Part shown: positions 15,770 to 26,057 of the stretch, piece after piece
Layout of the letters: the number at the start of each line of letters is the position of its first letter
Position numbering within the stretch: position 1 is the first letter of the stretch
Source of the DNA: Verrucomicrobiales bacterium
Lineage (GTDB): Bacteria; Verrucomicrobiota; Verrucomicrobiia; Limisphaerales; UBA9464
Reading direction: 5' to 3'
Length of the DNA stretch: 64,000 bases
NCBI GenBank assembly: GCA_027488845.1
Contig: JAIYBC010000030.1
Location: 124,001-188,000 of the forward strand
Program-made: the position numbers and the translations under genes
Notes under the pieces: model-generated
Seen by the model: the letters and a program-made list of their open reading frames with translations, nothing else
What the model was told of the DNA's origin: nothing
Databases searched by the model: none

Positions 15770-18463
15770 TCATTCGGTTACCAGTCGGACGCGGAAATAG
15801 GAGGCATTGCCAGAAGCGGCGACCATGAACCGGCGTGTACCGTTGATTTCCGTGAGGGTTCCGTTGGCGGGGAGCCATCCGGTGGGGGAGGTGAGGTCGT
15901 CGATCCGTTCCACGACGACGTTGCCGGCGGTGGCGGGCCATTCGAAGCCGAGTTGTCCGCCGAGGGTGACCGGACGGAGGGGTGGAAGCGCGGGAAGCGT
16001 TCCCAGGTCGATCTTCCAAAGCGGCCGCGGGAAGGCCTCATCCAAGGCCCGGAAGCTGCCTCCGGCCCAGAGCTGGGATCCGTTCAACACGAGCTTCGCA
16101 CGGGGCGACGGGTAGTCGACCAAGGCGATGGGGCTGTTGAAGCTGCGGTCGAGCCGGCCGTTGCGGTCGATGCGGATCAGGCCGTGGACCTCGTTGGTGC
16201 CGTAGCGGTCGAAGTTGCCGGCCACGTAGATGCGGTCGAGGGCGTCACGGGCGAGCGCCAGCACCGACGGGATCCCGAACGGTTGGAAGTTCCGGAAGCC
16301 CTGGTGCTGGAAGCCGGCATTCACCTGGCCGTTGGGGGAAATCAGCGCCAGCTGGCTGGGACCGCCGCCGGGGAGGGTGCTGAAGCTGCCGCCCACCAGG
16401 ACCGAGCCGTCGGACAATTCCACGGCGGTTTCGAATTGGCTGTCGTAGCTGACGACGTTGTAGGTCACCGATGGCCCGATCGTCGGGTCCGAAAGGGTGT
16501 CGAAGAACTCCCCTCCCATGTTGGCCGGGATCGACGGCGGTTGGAAATCCGGATCATCGGAACCGTCCGGCCGGATCTTGGCCAAGGACGTCTCCCCGTC
16601 GATGCCGACGATCTCGATGTAGGCTGAGCCGTCGGAGCCGTCGGCAAGGATATGGACCGATCCGAGCTGGATCCGCAGGGCATTGCGATCCAGATGGAAC
16701 AGGGAGGAAGCCTCTTCGCGTCCACGGATCTGGAATCCGGGGGCGATGGAGCCGTCCCGGCTGCGGCGGGTGAGCCAGAGTTGGGTGTCGAGCGGTGCGT
16801 TGAACCCGAAGGGCACGGAGTCGACGCCGCCTTGGGCGTCCGTTCCGGCGTACCAGAGGGAGCCGTCCCGCGCCGGATAGATCTGGGCAACGAAGTGCTC
16901 CGGCGGGGTGAACGTGGTGTCGGGCAGGCCGTTTGTCGTGAACCGCCGCACACCGTCGAAGACGGGCGGAGCAAGAGGATCGACGCCGTGGAGACGTCCG
17001 GAAAAGTAGAGTCCGGTGGACGGAGTGCCCGTGATCTCGAGTGCGTTTTCGAGGACCTCCGGGAATGCGTCCGGAGCCACGGCATCGAGACCGGGCTGTT
17101 GGGCGGCCGGGGTTCCATCGGCCTCCAGGAGGAGCAATCCGTCCGCCGGCAGGGCTCCGACCCGGTTGAAGTTGCCGGCGAGGGCCACACGGCCGCCGGG
17201 CAGGAGCGCGAAGGAGGTGTCGACGGAAGTCCCGAAGCCTTGGACGGCGAAGGAGCGGTCCGGCACGCCATTGGAGTTCACGATCGTGACCCCCTGTTCG
17301 GGCAATCCGCCCGGCATGACGATCCGTCCGTCGGCCAAGGCCCCGACCCAGAACACCGGAGCGGAGCGGACCGCGTAGAAGGTCGGATCGGGGGTTCCAT
17401 TGGCGTTCAGGCGACGCAGCCCGTCCTGGGCGACCACGAGCCGGTCATCGGGCTGGATCAGCAGCATGCGCGGGTAGTCCGGCGCGGGGATGTCGGAGAG
17501 CTGGGTCCGGAGGGTGAGCTGGAAGGACGGATCGACCCGTCCGTCCGAGTCGAAGCGCAGGGCGACGAAGCGGTTGGTGGTGCGTTGCGTGGAAGGCACC
17601 GTCGGCGGGAGGGTCGCCGGCATCAGCATGTTGCCGACGACGACGAGTTTGCCGTCGGACTGGAAACCGATGCCGCGGACGACACCACCGAGGGTGGTGG
17701 ACAGCGAGCGGCTTCCGGCGAAGGAGGTGTCGAGCACGCCGTTGGGAAGGTAGCGGGCGAGATTGTACCGGGGGTCGGCGCCGGCGGTGATGAAGGTCCC
17801 GCCGAGGTAGAAGCGGCCCTGCGGGTCGACCAAGGGAGGGGCGAAGATGAAGTTCAGGCCGTTGGCGAGGAGGACGGGACGGTTGAAGAACGGATCGACC
17901 TGGCCGTTGGCGTAGAGCTTCACGACCGTGGCCGTCGGGGTTTCGATGGCGGAGGGATGCGGATTGCCGATCTGGTTGCCGGAAACCGCCACCAGGATGT
18001 CCCCGTTGGGCAGCGGGGTGAGGAAGCGGATGCCCTGGGTGAAGCCCTTCGCCTCGAAGCCGGTGTCCCGGGATCCATCGGCGTTGAGGCGGACGACCAC
18101 CTCGGCACCGGTGGCGGAGTACGCCACGAGCCACTTGCCGTCCTGGGTCCGGGCCACCGCGCCCACGCTGTAGGCCAGGGCTCCCGGGCGGAATTCCGGG
18201 TTCACCGAACCGTCCCCGCGCAGGAGGATCGGGGCGCCGGTCAACTGGCCGTTGGCCCGGTCCAATTGCTGGAACCAGAACATCATGCCACCGGAGCCAT
18301 CCGGGACGAACCGACTGGGACCTTGTGCGAAGGACCGGCTGGTGAACCGTTGCCAGACGTCCGGAGCCCGGAACGGGGTCAGGCTTTGGCCCGAGACGGG
18401 GGAGATGGCGTTGAAGGCGAGGGCGACACCCAGCGCTCGGAACCAGCGGGGAAACTGGAGCAT
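15770..18463 (-). CDS. Secreted delta-60-repeat protein
   Basis: An 897-residue protein from the ATG at 18463, which opens with a signal peptide (basic MLQFPRWFR, a hydrophobic core, then PVSGQ near 26). The frame stays open upstream but lacks secretion features. About twelve delta-60 repeats follow, each with a DGKxLVA-type strand and an N/DGxxDxxF turn (for example NADGSRDTGF, PNGVLDTSF, RNGRLDRSF), giving a beta-propeller-like fold. The last 70 residues form a separate module ending SYFRVRLVTE that recurs in two other proteins of this window. Such proteins are common in Verrucomicrobiota; their function is unknown. It is transcribed divergently from the alginate-export-like gene. Confidence 0.85.
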   Translation of the reverse strand: MLQFPRWFRALGVALAFNAISPVSGQSLTPFRAPDVWQRFTSRSFAQGPSRFVPDGSGGMMFWFQQLDRANGQLTGAPILLRGDGSVNPEFRPGALAYSVGAVARTQDGKWLVAYSATGAEVVVRLNADGSRDTGFEAKGFTQGIRFLTPLPNGDILVAVSGNQIGNPHPSAIETPTATVVKLYANGQVDPFFNRPVLLANGLNFIFAPPLVDPQGRFYLGGTFITAGADPRYNLARYLPNGVLDTSFAGSRSLSTTLGGVVRGIGFQSDGKLVVVGNMLMPATLPPTVPSTQRTTNRFVALRFDSDGRVDPSFQLTLRTQLSDIPAPDYPRMLLIQPDDRLVVAQDGLRRLNANGTPDPTFYAVRSAPVFWVGALADGRIVMPGGLPEQGVTIVNSNGVPDRSFAVQGFGTSVDTSFALLPGGRVALAGNFNRVGALPADGLLLLEADGTPAAQQPGLDAVAPDAFPEVLENALEITGTPSTGLYFSGRLHGVDPLAPPVFDGVRRFTTNGLPDTTFTPPEHFVAQIYPARDGSLWYAGTDAQGGVDSVPFGFNAPLDTQLWLTRRSRDGSIAPGFQIRGREEASSLFHLDRNALRIQLGSVHILADGSDGSAYIEIVGIDGETSLAKIRPDGSDDPDFQPPSIPANMGGEFFDTLSDPTIGPSVTYNVVSYDSQFETAVELSDGSVLVGGSFSTLPGGGPSQLALISPNGQVNAGFQHQGFRNFQPFGIPSVLALARDALDRIYVAGNFDRYGTNEVHGLIRIDRNGRLDRSFNSPIALVDYPSPRAKLVLNGSQLWAGGSFRALDEAFPRPLWKIDLGTLPALPPLRPVTLGGQLGFEWPATAGNVVVERIDDLTSPTGWLPANGTLTEINGTRRFMVAASGNASYFRVRLVTE

Positions 18464-18637
18464 GGAGGGTGTTAGCAAGCCGCTCACCTCCTTGCCAAGC
18501 TGCCGATGGGCACGGGTTGCCCCCTTCTGAGGCCAAGGGATCCATGGTGTGGGCGTGGAGTGCTCGATTTTGGGCCGTGGTGATTGGATCGGTTCCTTGA
18601 AGCGGGGTCGGGTTCCCGGGGATGTTCCCGGAGGCGC

Positions 18638-20008
18638 ATGAGCCCTTCGATTCGACGTCTGCGGAACCTGCTCCCTGTCCTCGGACTGGCTTCCCTGCCA
18701 TTGACCGCGGGTCCATGGAGACTGGGGGAGACCTTGGGCTTGCCGGAGTGGCTGAGGGTGGCGGGGGAACAGCGGACCCGTTATGAAACCCTCGACGGGC
18801 AGTTCCGGGCCGGACGCCAGGGTGGGGATCAGGCCTTGGCGTTGCGCACCAGCCTCACCGCCGAACTCAACACGCACCCGGTCGGGCTGTTCACCGAGAT
18901 CCTCGACGCCCGGGAGTATCTCACCGACGTCGGCTCCCCGATCGACAACACCATGGTCAATCCCTTGGAGGTGCTTCAGGCGCACGTCCGCTGGGAAGCC
19001 GGCGACCTGGTCCCGGGTGGGACCAATACGTTGAAGCTGGGGCGCGAGACCTTGGATCTGGGGAATCGCCGGTTGGTGGCCCGCAACGCCTTCCGCAACA
19101 CCATCAACGCGTTCACCGGAGCGGACTGGCTCTGGTCCGGCAACCGGGGTGATTCCGTGCGGGCATTCTGGTTCCTGCCGGTCCAGAGGCTCCCGGACGA
19201 CGCGACCTCGCTGCTCGACAACGAGATCGTCGCGGACACGCAGGATCTCGACCGGCAATTCCTCGGGATGCATGCGACCTCTCGCAAACTGGCCGCGGAT
19301 CTCCGTGCCGAGGTCTACTGGTACACCTTGCTGGAGGAGAATGATCCGACGAGTCGCGGTCGGCGTCTGCACACCCCGGGTTTCCGGACCTTCCGTCGGC
19401 CTGGCGTGGGGAAGTTCGACCTCGAGATCGAATCGGCGCTGCAGCGGGGCACCTCCAAGTCCGGGATCGGGAATCTTCCGGAACTCGACCACACCGCCTA
19501 CTTACTCCATGGATCGGCCGGGTACACGATCGATGTGCCGTGGACACCGAGGTTCGAGGTCGCCTACGACCAGGCTTCGGGCGACGGGTCCGCGTCGGAC
19601 GGGCGCAATCAGCGTTTTGACACCCTCTTCGGGGCACGCCGTTGGGAGTACGGTCCGACCGGGATCTATGGGGCCATCGCGCGGGCCAACCTGCGTTCGC
19701 CGGGGGTCTCGCTCGGCGTGCGTCCCCGGAAGGGCCTTGAGGCCTCGGGGGCATTTCGGCAGGTCTGGTTGGACTCCGCCGTCGACGCCTTCACGGCCGC
19801 GGGTGTCCGGGACGCGTCGGGAAAAGCCGGGGTGGACGCGGGACGGCAACTCGAGCTTCGTCTGCGTTGGGAGGCCTTGCCCGGGAACCTGCGGTTCGAC
19901 ACCGGTGTCACGTGGTTCCTCCGCGGCGACTTCCTGCGTCTGGCACCGAATGCCGCCCGGAACGGCGACACCACTTACGCCTACTTCGAGGCCACGATGA
20001 CCTTCTAG
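18638..20008 (+). CDS. Alginate-export-type outer-membrane beta-barrel protein
   Basis: A 456-residue protein from the ATG at 18638, with GGAGG just 3 bp upstream. It has a signal peptide with a hydrophobic core (LLPVLGLASLPLTA). The mature part begins with LRVAGEQRTRYETLDGQF, typical of the alginate_exp family. Alternating polar and hydrophobic strands follow, including LKLGRETLDLGNRRLVARNAFRN in two parts, and it ends YAYFEATMTF with a C-terminal aromatic as in outer-membrane barrels. Members include AlgE, but in Verrucomicrobiota most are uncharacterised porins; no alginate genes are nearby. A GC-rich 174-bp divergent region separates it from the delta-60 gene. Confidence 0.82.
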   Translation: MSPSIRRLRNLLPVLGLASLPLTAGPWRLGETLGLPEWLRVAGEQRTRYETLDGQFRAGRQGGDQALALRTSLTAELNTHPVGLFTEILDAREYLTDVGSPIDNTMVNPLEVLQAHVRWEAGDLVPGGTNTLKLGRETLDLGNRRLVARNAFRNTINAFTGADWLWSGNRGDSVRAFWFLPVQRLPDDATSLLDNEIVADTQDLDRQFLGMHATSRKLAADLRAEVYWYTLLEENDPTSRGRRLHTPGFRTFRRPGVGKFDLEIESALQRGTSKSGIGNLPELDHTAYLLHGSAGYTIDVPWTPRFEVAYDQASGDGSASDGRNQRFDTLFGARRWEYGPTGIYGAIARANLRSPGVSLGVRPRKGLEASGAFRQVWLDSAVDAFTAAGVRDASGKAGVDAGRQLELRLRWEALPGNLRFDTGVTWFLRGDFLRLAPNAARNGDTTYAYFEATMTF

Positions 20009-20271
20009 CGGAACGATCAGGAAGGGACCGGCACGCCAAGGCGGCCAAGCCGCCGGTGCAGGGAAAAGGTTGGCTGTTGCTGGCCGAACCGCACACCGGT
20101 CGTCGGTCGCCCTTTTCGGTTCCGGGATCGGGAAAGGAGGTGGAGTCCACAGCCTGGCCGCCGCGGCTGCCTGTGGGAAATCGGGAATCCCCGATCGGGA
20201 ACCATGAATGCCCTCGGGCGGCGGAGCGGACGGTTGCAGATTCAGGCCTGAACTCCGGAAGGAATGCGTGC
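20009..20271. repeat. Gap with AATCGGGAATC family and a GCGGCTGCCTGTGG fragment
   Basis: A 263-bp gap. GGCCGCCGCGGCTGCCTGTGG near 20157 resembles the GGCAGCCGCGGCTACAGGC family. AATCGGGAATCCCCGATCGG near 20178 belongs to the GGAATC family. GGAAGGA lies about 8 bp before the U32 ATG and is the likely ribosome-binding site. Confidence 0.55.
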
Positions 20272-22887
20272 ATGATCCGGACGTTGAGCGCGACCGAGTC
20301 CAAGTCCGAAACCGTCCCCACGGCACCGACCGCCCCGATGGCGTTGCCGGAACTGCTGGCTCCGGCCGGCGACTGGGAGTGTGCGCGCGCCGCGGTCGAG
20401 AACGGCGCCGATGCGATCTACTTCGGCCTCGACCGGTTCAACGCCCGAATGCGGGCCCGGAACTTCACCGAGGCCGACCTGCCGGCGTTGATGGAGTTCC
20501 TGCACCGGCGCGGGGTGCGTGGCTACGTCACCTTCAACACGCTCGTCTTCACCGACGAACTTCCCGCCGCGGCCGACTACCTGCGGTCCATCATCGCCGC
20601 CGGCGTGGACGCCGCGATCGTCCAGGACATCGGCATCTGCCGCCTGATCCGGAGATTGTCGCCGGACTTCCCGATCCACGGGTCCACACAGATGACGATC
20701 ACGCATCCGACCGGCGTGGACTTCGCGCGGGAACTGGGTTGCGACCTCGTCGTCTTGGCCCGGGAGAATTCCATCAAGGAGATCCGGGCCATCCGGACGG
20801 CCCTGTCCGCTCCGGCCGCCGACGGTACTCCGGCCGTCGACCGCAACCTGCCGTTGGAGGTGTTCGTGCACGGGGCGCTGTGCGTCGCCTATTCGGGTCA
20901 GTGCCTGACCAGCGAGGCCCTCGGCGGACGCAGCGCCAACCGCGGCGAATGCGCGCAGGCGTGCCGGATGCCGTATGAGCTGGTGTCGGACGGCAAGACG
21001 GTCGACCTCGGCGACCGCCGCTACCTCCTTTCGCCCCAGGACCTGGCCGGACTCGAGGTGATCCCGGAGCTGGTGGCGGCCGGAGTTTCCTCGCTGAAGA
21101 TCGAGGGTCGGCTCAAGTCGCCGGAGTACGTGGCCAGCATCACGCGCGTGTACCGGAAGGCCTTGGACGCGCTCAGGTCGGCCTCCCCGGATTCCGAATC
21201 GCGGATCGGAAACCAGAAGTACGAGTTGGAGATGGCGTTCAGCCGGGGCCTCTACACGGGATGGTTCCGTGGGATCCAGAACCAGGAACTGGCGCATGCC
21301 CGTTTCGGGAAGAAGCGGGGCGTGCTGGTGGGCGTCGTGGAGGCCGTGGGACGCGAGGCGGTGCGCGTCCGTCCCGAGGCGCCGGTGAAGCCGGGCGATG
21401 GCGTGGGCTTCGACGCCGGTCGGCCCGACCTGCCCGAGGAGGGCGGCCGGGTGTTCACCGTGCGGCCGACGCGGGAAGGGTTGGTCGAGCTGGAATTCGG
21501 CCGGGGCGCGGTGGACTTCAGCCGCATCCGGCCGGGCGACCGCATCTGGAAGACGGATGATCCGGAGCTCAGCCGCGAGCTGCGGAAGACGTTCGAGGGC
21601 GATGCGATCCGGCATCAGCAGCCCGTGGACATGGAGGTCCACGGCCACGCGGGCGCGCCGTTGACGCTGGTCGCCCGCGACCTCCAAGGGCATGTGGTGG
21701 AGGTGGCTTCGGAACTGCCGTTGGCGGTGGCGCAGAAGCGTCCGCTATCCACCGAGGGGTTGCGCGAACAGCTCGGTCGCCTGGGTGGAACGCCCTTCCG
21801 ACTCGGCCGCCTCGACAACCGGCTCGAAGGGGAGGTCATCCTGCCGGTCAGCGAACTGAACCGACTGCGCCGCGATCTGGCCGGACGTTTGGAGGCCCTT
21901 CGGGCGTCGCCCCGCCGTTGGACCCTGAACGAGGGCACGATCTCCACCGCGGTCGAGACCGCGCTTCCGGGAAATGTCTCCTCGGTCGCACCCGAGATGA
22001 TCGTGCTGGTGCGCAACCCGGCGCAGCTGGAGGCCGCACTGCGTTGCGGCATCACCTCGGTCTACTGCGACTTCGAGGATCCGAAGCGCTACCGCGAGGC
22101 GGTGGCCACCTTCCACAGTGCCCACGGATGTCGGGTCGGCGTGGACGGACGGCGTCCGGAAATCTTCGTGGCCCCGCCGCGCATCTCGAAGCCGGGCGAA
22201 GACTGGATCCTGCGCCAGGTGCTCGAGAGCGGCGCGGACGGCTACCTGGTCCGGAATGTCGAACACCTGCGGTTCTTCGGCGGACAGCGCCGTCGCGGGG
22301 ACTTCTCCCTGAACGTGGCCAATCCGCTCACGGCGGAGCATTTCGTCGTCCGCCACGGACTGGAGCGGGTGAACATCAGCTACGACCTGAACGTGGAGCA
22401 GGTCGCCAGCCTGTTGCGGGCGGCGCCGCCGGCGTGGTTCGAGCTGACGCTGCACCAGCACATGCCGATGTTCCACATGGAGCACTGCGTGTTCTGCGCG
22501 TTCCTGTCCAAGGGGAAGGACTTCACCGACTGCGGCCGTCCCTGCGAGACGCACCGGGTGTCCTTGCGGGACCGGGTCGGCATGGAGCATCCGCTGAAGG
22601 CCGACAGCGGATGCCGCAACACCGTGTTCAACGCGCGCGCCCAGACCGGTGCGGAGTACCTCGGACGCTTCCTGGAACTGGGCGTCCGGGCCTTCCGGAT
22701 CGAGTTCGTGAACGAGGGGGCGTCCGAGGTGGAGGCGGTGCTGACGCGCTACCGGGCGTTGTTCCGCGGCGAGATCGCCGGCGACCAGCTCTGGCGGGAA
22801 TTCCAGCTCCAGAACCAGCTCGGCGTGACCCGCGGGCAACTGGAGACGGCGGAATCGAGGAAGGTCTTCCCGGATCAGAAACGGTGA
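20272..22887 (+). CDS. U32 family protein with DUF3656, RlhA-like
   Basis: An 871-residue protein from the ATG at 20272. The N-terminal U32 domain starts ELLAPAGDWECARAAVENGADAIYFG (near 27-52, given here in pieces). It has the conserved cysteine set C204, C211, C227 and C231 in AYSGQCLTSE and NRGECAQACR, and a DUF3656-like middle (about 380-540). In E. coli the DUF3656-containing U32 protein RlhA is needed for 5-hydroxycytidine at 23S C2501, and the cysteines bind an iron-sulfur cluster. This protein is about 200 residues longer and has a second barrel-like part with another cysteine set (HMEHCVFC and DCGRPCETH, about 735-757). The function is likely RNA hydroxylation rather than proteolysis. 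Confidence 0.82.
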   Translation: MIRTLSATESKSETVPTAPTAPMALPELLAPAGDWECARAAVENGADAIYFGLDRFNARMRARNFTEADLPALMEFLHRRGVRGYVTFNTLVFTDELPAAADYLRSIIAAGVDAAIVQDIGICRLIRRLSPDFPIHGSTQMTITHPTGVDFARELGCDLVVLARENSIKEIRAIRTALSAPAADGTPAVDRNLPLEVFVHGALCVAYSGQCLTSEALGGRSANRGECAQACRMPYELVSDGKTVDLGDRRYLLSPQDLAGLEVIPELVAAGVSSLKIEGRLKSPEYVASITRVYRKALDALRSASPDSESRIGNQKYELEMAFSRGLYTGWFRGIQNQELAHARFGKKRGVLVGVVEAVGREAVRVRPEAPVKPGDGVGFDAGRPDLPEEGGRVFTVRPTREGLVELEFGRGAVDFSRIRPGDRIWKTDDPELSRELRKTFEGDAIRHQQPVDMEVHGHAGAPLTLVARDLQGHVVEVASELPLAVAQKRPLSTEGLREQLGRLGGTPFRLGRLDNRLEGEVILPVSELNRLRRDLAGRLEALRASPRRWTLNEGTISTAVETALPGNVSSVAPEMIVLVRNPAQLEAALRCGITSVYCDFEDPKRYREAVATFHSAHGCRVGVDGRRPEIFVAPPRISKPGEDWILRQVLESGADGYLVRNVEHLRFFGGQRRRGDFSLNVANPLTAEHFVVRHGLERVNISYDLNVEQVASLLRAAPPAWFELTLHQHMPMFHMEHCVFCAFLSKGKDFTDCGRPCETHRVSLRDRVGMEHPLKADSGCRNTVFNARAQTGAEYLGRFLELGVRAFRIEFVNEGASEVEAVLTRYRALFRGEIAGDQLWREFQLQNQLGVTRGQLETAESRKVFPDQKR

Positions 22888-23098
22888 TTCCATTCGAGAT
22901 TCGCCGATTCTTGATTCCGGATTTTCCGGGATTCCGGATCCCGAATCGTTCTCCAAGTCGACCGGCGAAAGGCGGGGCAGGAATCAGGGAGGCTGGAGCC
23001 GGGAGCGAGCCGGTCGAGAGCCCCGATTCCCTTGGCGGCTTTGCGTGAGGTCGGTTCCGCAGAATCGGAAACCAGGAGTCCGGAATCCCGAATGCCGC
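22888..23098. repeat. GATTCCGGA / GGAATC-type repeats between converging genes
   Basis: A 211-bp gap full of GATTCCGGATT, GGGATTCCGGATCCCGAATC, GGAATCAGGGAGG and GGAGTCCGGAATCCCGAATG in both orientations. No gene or clean terminator was seen. Confidence 0.55.
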
Positions 23099-24622
23099 TC
23101 ACCCCCAGATCTGCCGGTCGAGGGTCCGGTATTGGATGGCTTCGAACACGTGTTCCTGGACGACGCCTTCCCGGCCTTCGAGGTCGGCGATGGTCCGGGC
23201 GACCTTGAGGATGCGGTCGTAGGCGCGGGCCGAGAGGTTCAGGTCGGTCATGGCGTGCTTGAGCAGCGTGTGGGTCGCCTCGTCGAGCTCGACGAACTCC
23301 TTGAGTTCACGGGGTCCCATGCGGGCGTTGGCGAGGAGCCGGCGGCCCCGGAAACGCCGCAGCTGGATCTCCCGGGCGGCGATCACCCGTTCCCGCACCG
23401 TGCGGCTGGGCTCGCCCGGCGCGGCGCGGCTCATGTCGGCGAACTTCACCGCGGGCACTTCCACATGCAGGTCGATGCGGTCGAGCAGCGGACCGGAGAC
23501 GCGGCCGAGGTAGGCCTGGATCTCGCGTGGCGAGGACCGGGATTCATGGGGCATCTTGCCGTCCGGCGTCGGGTTCATGGCGGCGACGAGCATGAACTGG
23601 GAGGGAAACGTCATGGTGCCGGCGGCGCGGCTGATGGTGACGCGCCCTTCCTCCAGCGGCTGCCGCATGGTTTCCAGGACGCTGCGCTTGAACTCGGGCA
23701 GTTCGTCGAGGAACAGGACGCCGTGATGGGCGATGGAGATCTCCCCGGGAGTCGGATGGACGTTGCCGCCGAGCAGGCCGGCGTCGCTGGCGGTGTGGTG
23801 GGGTGAGCGGAAGGGCCGTCGTGTGACCAAGGCCTGGCCGGCGGCGAGGAGGCCGACGATGCTGTGGATCTGGGTGGTCTCCAGCGCTTCCGGGAGGGTG
23901 AGGGGCGGCAGGATGGAAGGAAGGCGCTTGGCGAGCATCGACTTGCCGGTGCCGGGCGGGCCGATGAGCAAGAGGTTGTGGCCGCCGGCCGCCGCGATCT
24001 CGAGGGCGCGTTTGACGGATTCCTGACCCTTGACGTCGGCCAGGTCGAGATCCTCGTCGGGCGCCTGTCGGAACAGCGCGGCGGTGTCGACGCGGACCGG
24101 CTCGATGGCCTCGGTTCCCTCGAGGAACAGCGCGGCCTCGCGGAGGTTGCGCACGGGGATCACCTCGAGCCCTTCCACCACGGCGGCCTCGGCGGCGTTG
24201 TCGGCGGGCACCAGCACGCCCTTGCAGCCGCCGGCCTTGGCGCAGACGGCGATGGCGAGGGCGCCCTTGACCGGCCGCACGGCCCCGGTGAGGGCGAGTT
24301 CGCCCACGATCAGGTAGCGGTCGAGCACGGACGACTCCATCTGCTCGCTGGAGACGAGGATGCCCAGGGCGATGGGGAGGTCGAAGCTGGGGCCCTCCTT
24401 CCGCGTGTCGGCCGGCGCGAGGTTCACCGTGGTGCGTCCCAACGGACATCGGAAGCTGCTGTTGACGAGCGCGGTGAAGACACGGTCCCGCGACTCCTTC
24501 ACCGCGGCGTCGGGCAGCCCGACGATGACGATGTTCTGGTTGCCATAGCCCGAGTCGACCTCGACCTCGATGGGTGAGGCGTCGATGCCCTGGACGGTGG
24601 CGGAGAGGATCTGCGCGAGCAT
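23099..24622 (-). CDS. YifB/ComM family Mg-chelatase-like AAA ATPase
   Basis: A 507-residue protein from the ATG at 24622, the usual ComM length. An N-terminal ChlI-type domain (about 20-145: [33 protein letters not shown]) is followed by the Mg_chelatase AAA domain with Walker A GPPGTGKS at 221-228 and [16 protein letters not shown]. Walker B is [10 protein letters not shown]. The C-terminal Mg_chelatase_C domain contains [21 protein letters not shown] in two pieces. ComM is a hexameric branch-migration helicase that helps integrate DNA during natural transformation. The neighbours give no further clue. Confidence 0.92.
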   Translation of the reverse strand: MLAQILSATVQGIDASPIEVEVDSGYGNQNIVIVGLPDAAVKESRDRVFTALVNSSFRCPLGRTTVNLAPADTRKEGPSFDLPIALGILVSSEQMESSVLDRYLIVGELALTGAVRPVKGALAIAVCAKAGGCKGVLVPADNAAEAAVVEGLEVIPVRNLREAALFLEGTEAIEPVRVDTAALFRQAPDEDLDLADVKGQESVKRALEIAAAGGHNLLLIGPPGTGKSMLAKRLPSILPPLTLPEALETTQIHSIVGLLAAGQALVTRRPFRSPHHTASDAGLLGGNVHPTPGEISIAHHGVLFLDELPEFKRSVLETMRQPLEEGRVTISRAAGTMTFPSQFMLVAAMNPTPDGKMPHESRSSPREIQAYLGRVSGPLLDRIDLHVEVPAVKFADMSRAAPGEPSRTVRERVIAAREIQLRRFRGRRLLANARMGPRELKEFVELDEATHTLLKHAMTDLNLSARAYDRILKVARTIADLEGREGVVQEHVFEAIQYRTLDRQIWG

Positions 24623-24780
24623 CCGGCCACCTTGGGGAACCCCGCGCGACCCCGGCAACTGGGCACAGAACGCCCGCGAGCCGTGGAGAGCTGATTCCAA
24701 ATGCGAAGGGGTTATCGTGACACGTCTGCCCCAATGGCGGCTTGTCGCAGCCGGGCCGAGCGGACAACGTCCGGCCCCAG

Positions 24781-26025
24781 ATGCTCAATTTGGTCAGTTT
24801 CCTCGGAATCCTCGCCATCATCGGCGTCGCCTGGGTCCTCTCCGAGCACCGTCGACGGTTCCCTTGGCGCACCGTCGCCTGGGGGGTCGGGCTCCAGTTC
24901 TTCTTCGGTTGGTTCATCCTCCGTACCGGTGTCGGCGCACGGATCTTCAATTCCTGTCAGGAAGCGGTGAACCGCTTCATCGGCTTCGCCAACGAGGGCA
25001 ACCAGCTGGTGTTCGGTCCCCTCGCCAAGGAGGAGGTGCTGGTCAAGGGCTTCGGCGAGGGCAACGGCTTCCTGCTCGCGATCGTCGTGACCGGAACCAT
25101 CGTGCTGATCAGTTCGGTTTCCTCGTTCCTCTACCACTACGGCATCCTTCAGCGGGTCGTCCAAGCCATGGCCTGGTGCATGCGCCGGCTCATGGGAACC
25201 AGCGGATCCGAGACCCTCGCCGCCGCCGCCAACATCTTCATGGGACAGACCGAGGCCCCGCTCGTCATCAAGCCCTACCTCGCCCGGATGACCCGTTCCG
25301 AGCTGATGTGCATGATGGTCGGCGGTTTTGCCACCATCGCCGGCGGTGTCATGGCGGTCTATTCGGGCGTCCTGAGGATCGACGCCGGCCACCTGCTCAC
25401 CGCCAGCGTCATGAGCGCCCCGGCGGCATTGATGATCTCGAAGGTGCTGATCCCGGAGACCGAGGTCAGCGAGACCGCCGGCGGCACCACGGCCAAGATC
25501 GAGCGCGAGACGATCAACGGCATCGACGCCCTGTGCGTCGGCGCCGGCGACGGCATGAAGCTGGCCATCAACGTCGCCGCGATGCTGCTCGCCTTCACCT
25601 CGTTCGTCGCCGCCGCCAACTGGCTCATCTCCTGGGGCGTCGGCCATGTCGGCTGGCAGACCGAGAAGCCGCTCCAGACGATCCTGGGCTACGCCAACGC
25701 CCCGTTCGCCTTCGCGATGGGTGTTCCGGTGAAGGACTGCCTCGCGGTCGGGCAGATCCTTGGGGAGCGCGTGGTCCTGACGGAGTTCATCGGCTACATC
25801 TCGTTGGCGAACCAGAAGGCCCAGATTTCCGAACGCAGCTACGTCCTCGCCACCTACGCGCTCTGCGGCTTCGCCAACTTCGGCAGTGTCGCCATCCAGA
25901 TCGGCGGCATCGGCGCGCTGGTGCCCTCCCGACGCAACGACCTCGCCCAGATCGGCCTCAAGGCCATGTTCGGCGGCCTCATGGCCTGCTACCTGACCGC
26001 CTGCGTCGTCGGCGTGCTGCTCTGA
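24781..26025 (+). CDS. Concentrative nucleoside transporter (CNT/NupC family)
   Basis: A 414-residue polytopic membrane protein from the ATG at 24781. It carries the three CNT parts. The N-terminal helices include [17 protein letters not shown]. The gate region has [14 protein letters not shown], then [13 protein letters not shown] and [14 protein letters not shown]. The C-terminal part has [17 protein letters not shown] and ALVPSRR. CNT proteins import nucleosides with Na+ or H+; the GQTEAP segment belongs to the substrate site. It is 32 bp from lpxA downstream but is functionally unrelated to it. Cation choice and exact substrate are not evident. Confidence 0.92.
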   Translation: MLNLVSFLGILAIIGVAWVLSEHRRRFPWRTVAWGVGLQFFFGWFILRTGVGARIFNSCQEAVNRFIGFANEGNQLVFGPLAKEEVLVKGFGEGNGFLLAIVVTGTIVLISSVSSFLYHYGILQRVVQAMAWCMRRLMGTSGSETLAAAANIFMGQTEAPLVIKPYLARMTRSELMCMMVGGFATIAGGVMAVYSGVLRIDAGHLLTASVMSAPAALMISKVLIPETEVSETAGGTTAKIERETINGIDALCVGAGDGMKLAINVAAMLLAFTSFVAAANWLISWGVGHVGWQTEKPLQTILGYANAPFAFAMGVPVKDCLAVGQILGERVVLTEFIGYISLANQKAQISERSYVLATYALCGFANFGSVAIQIGGIGALVPSRRNDLAQIGLKAMFGGLMACYLTACVVGVLL

Positions 26026-26057
26026 CCGGTCCGTACCGCTTCGTTGGCGATCCCGCG

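Noticed and set aside
15200-15770. Possible tmRNA, RNase P or SRP RNA
   Set aside because: None of the conserved core sequences of these RNAs could be recognised on either strand.
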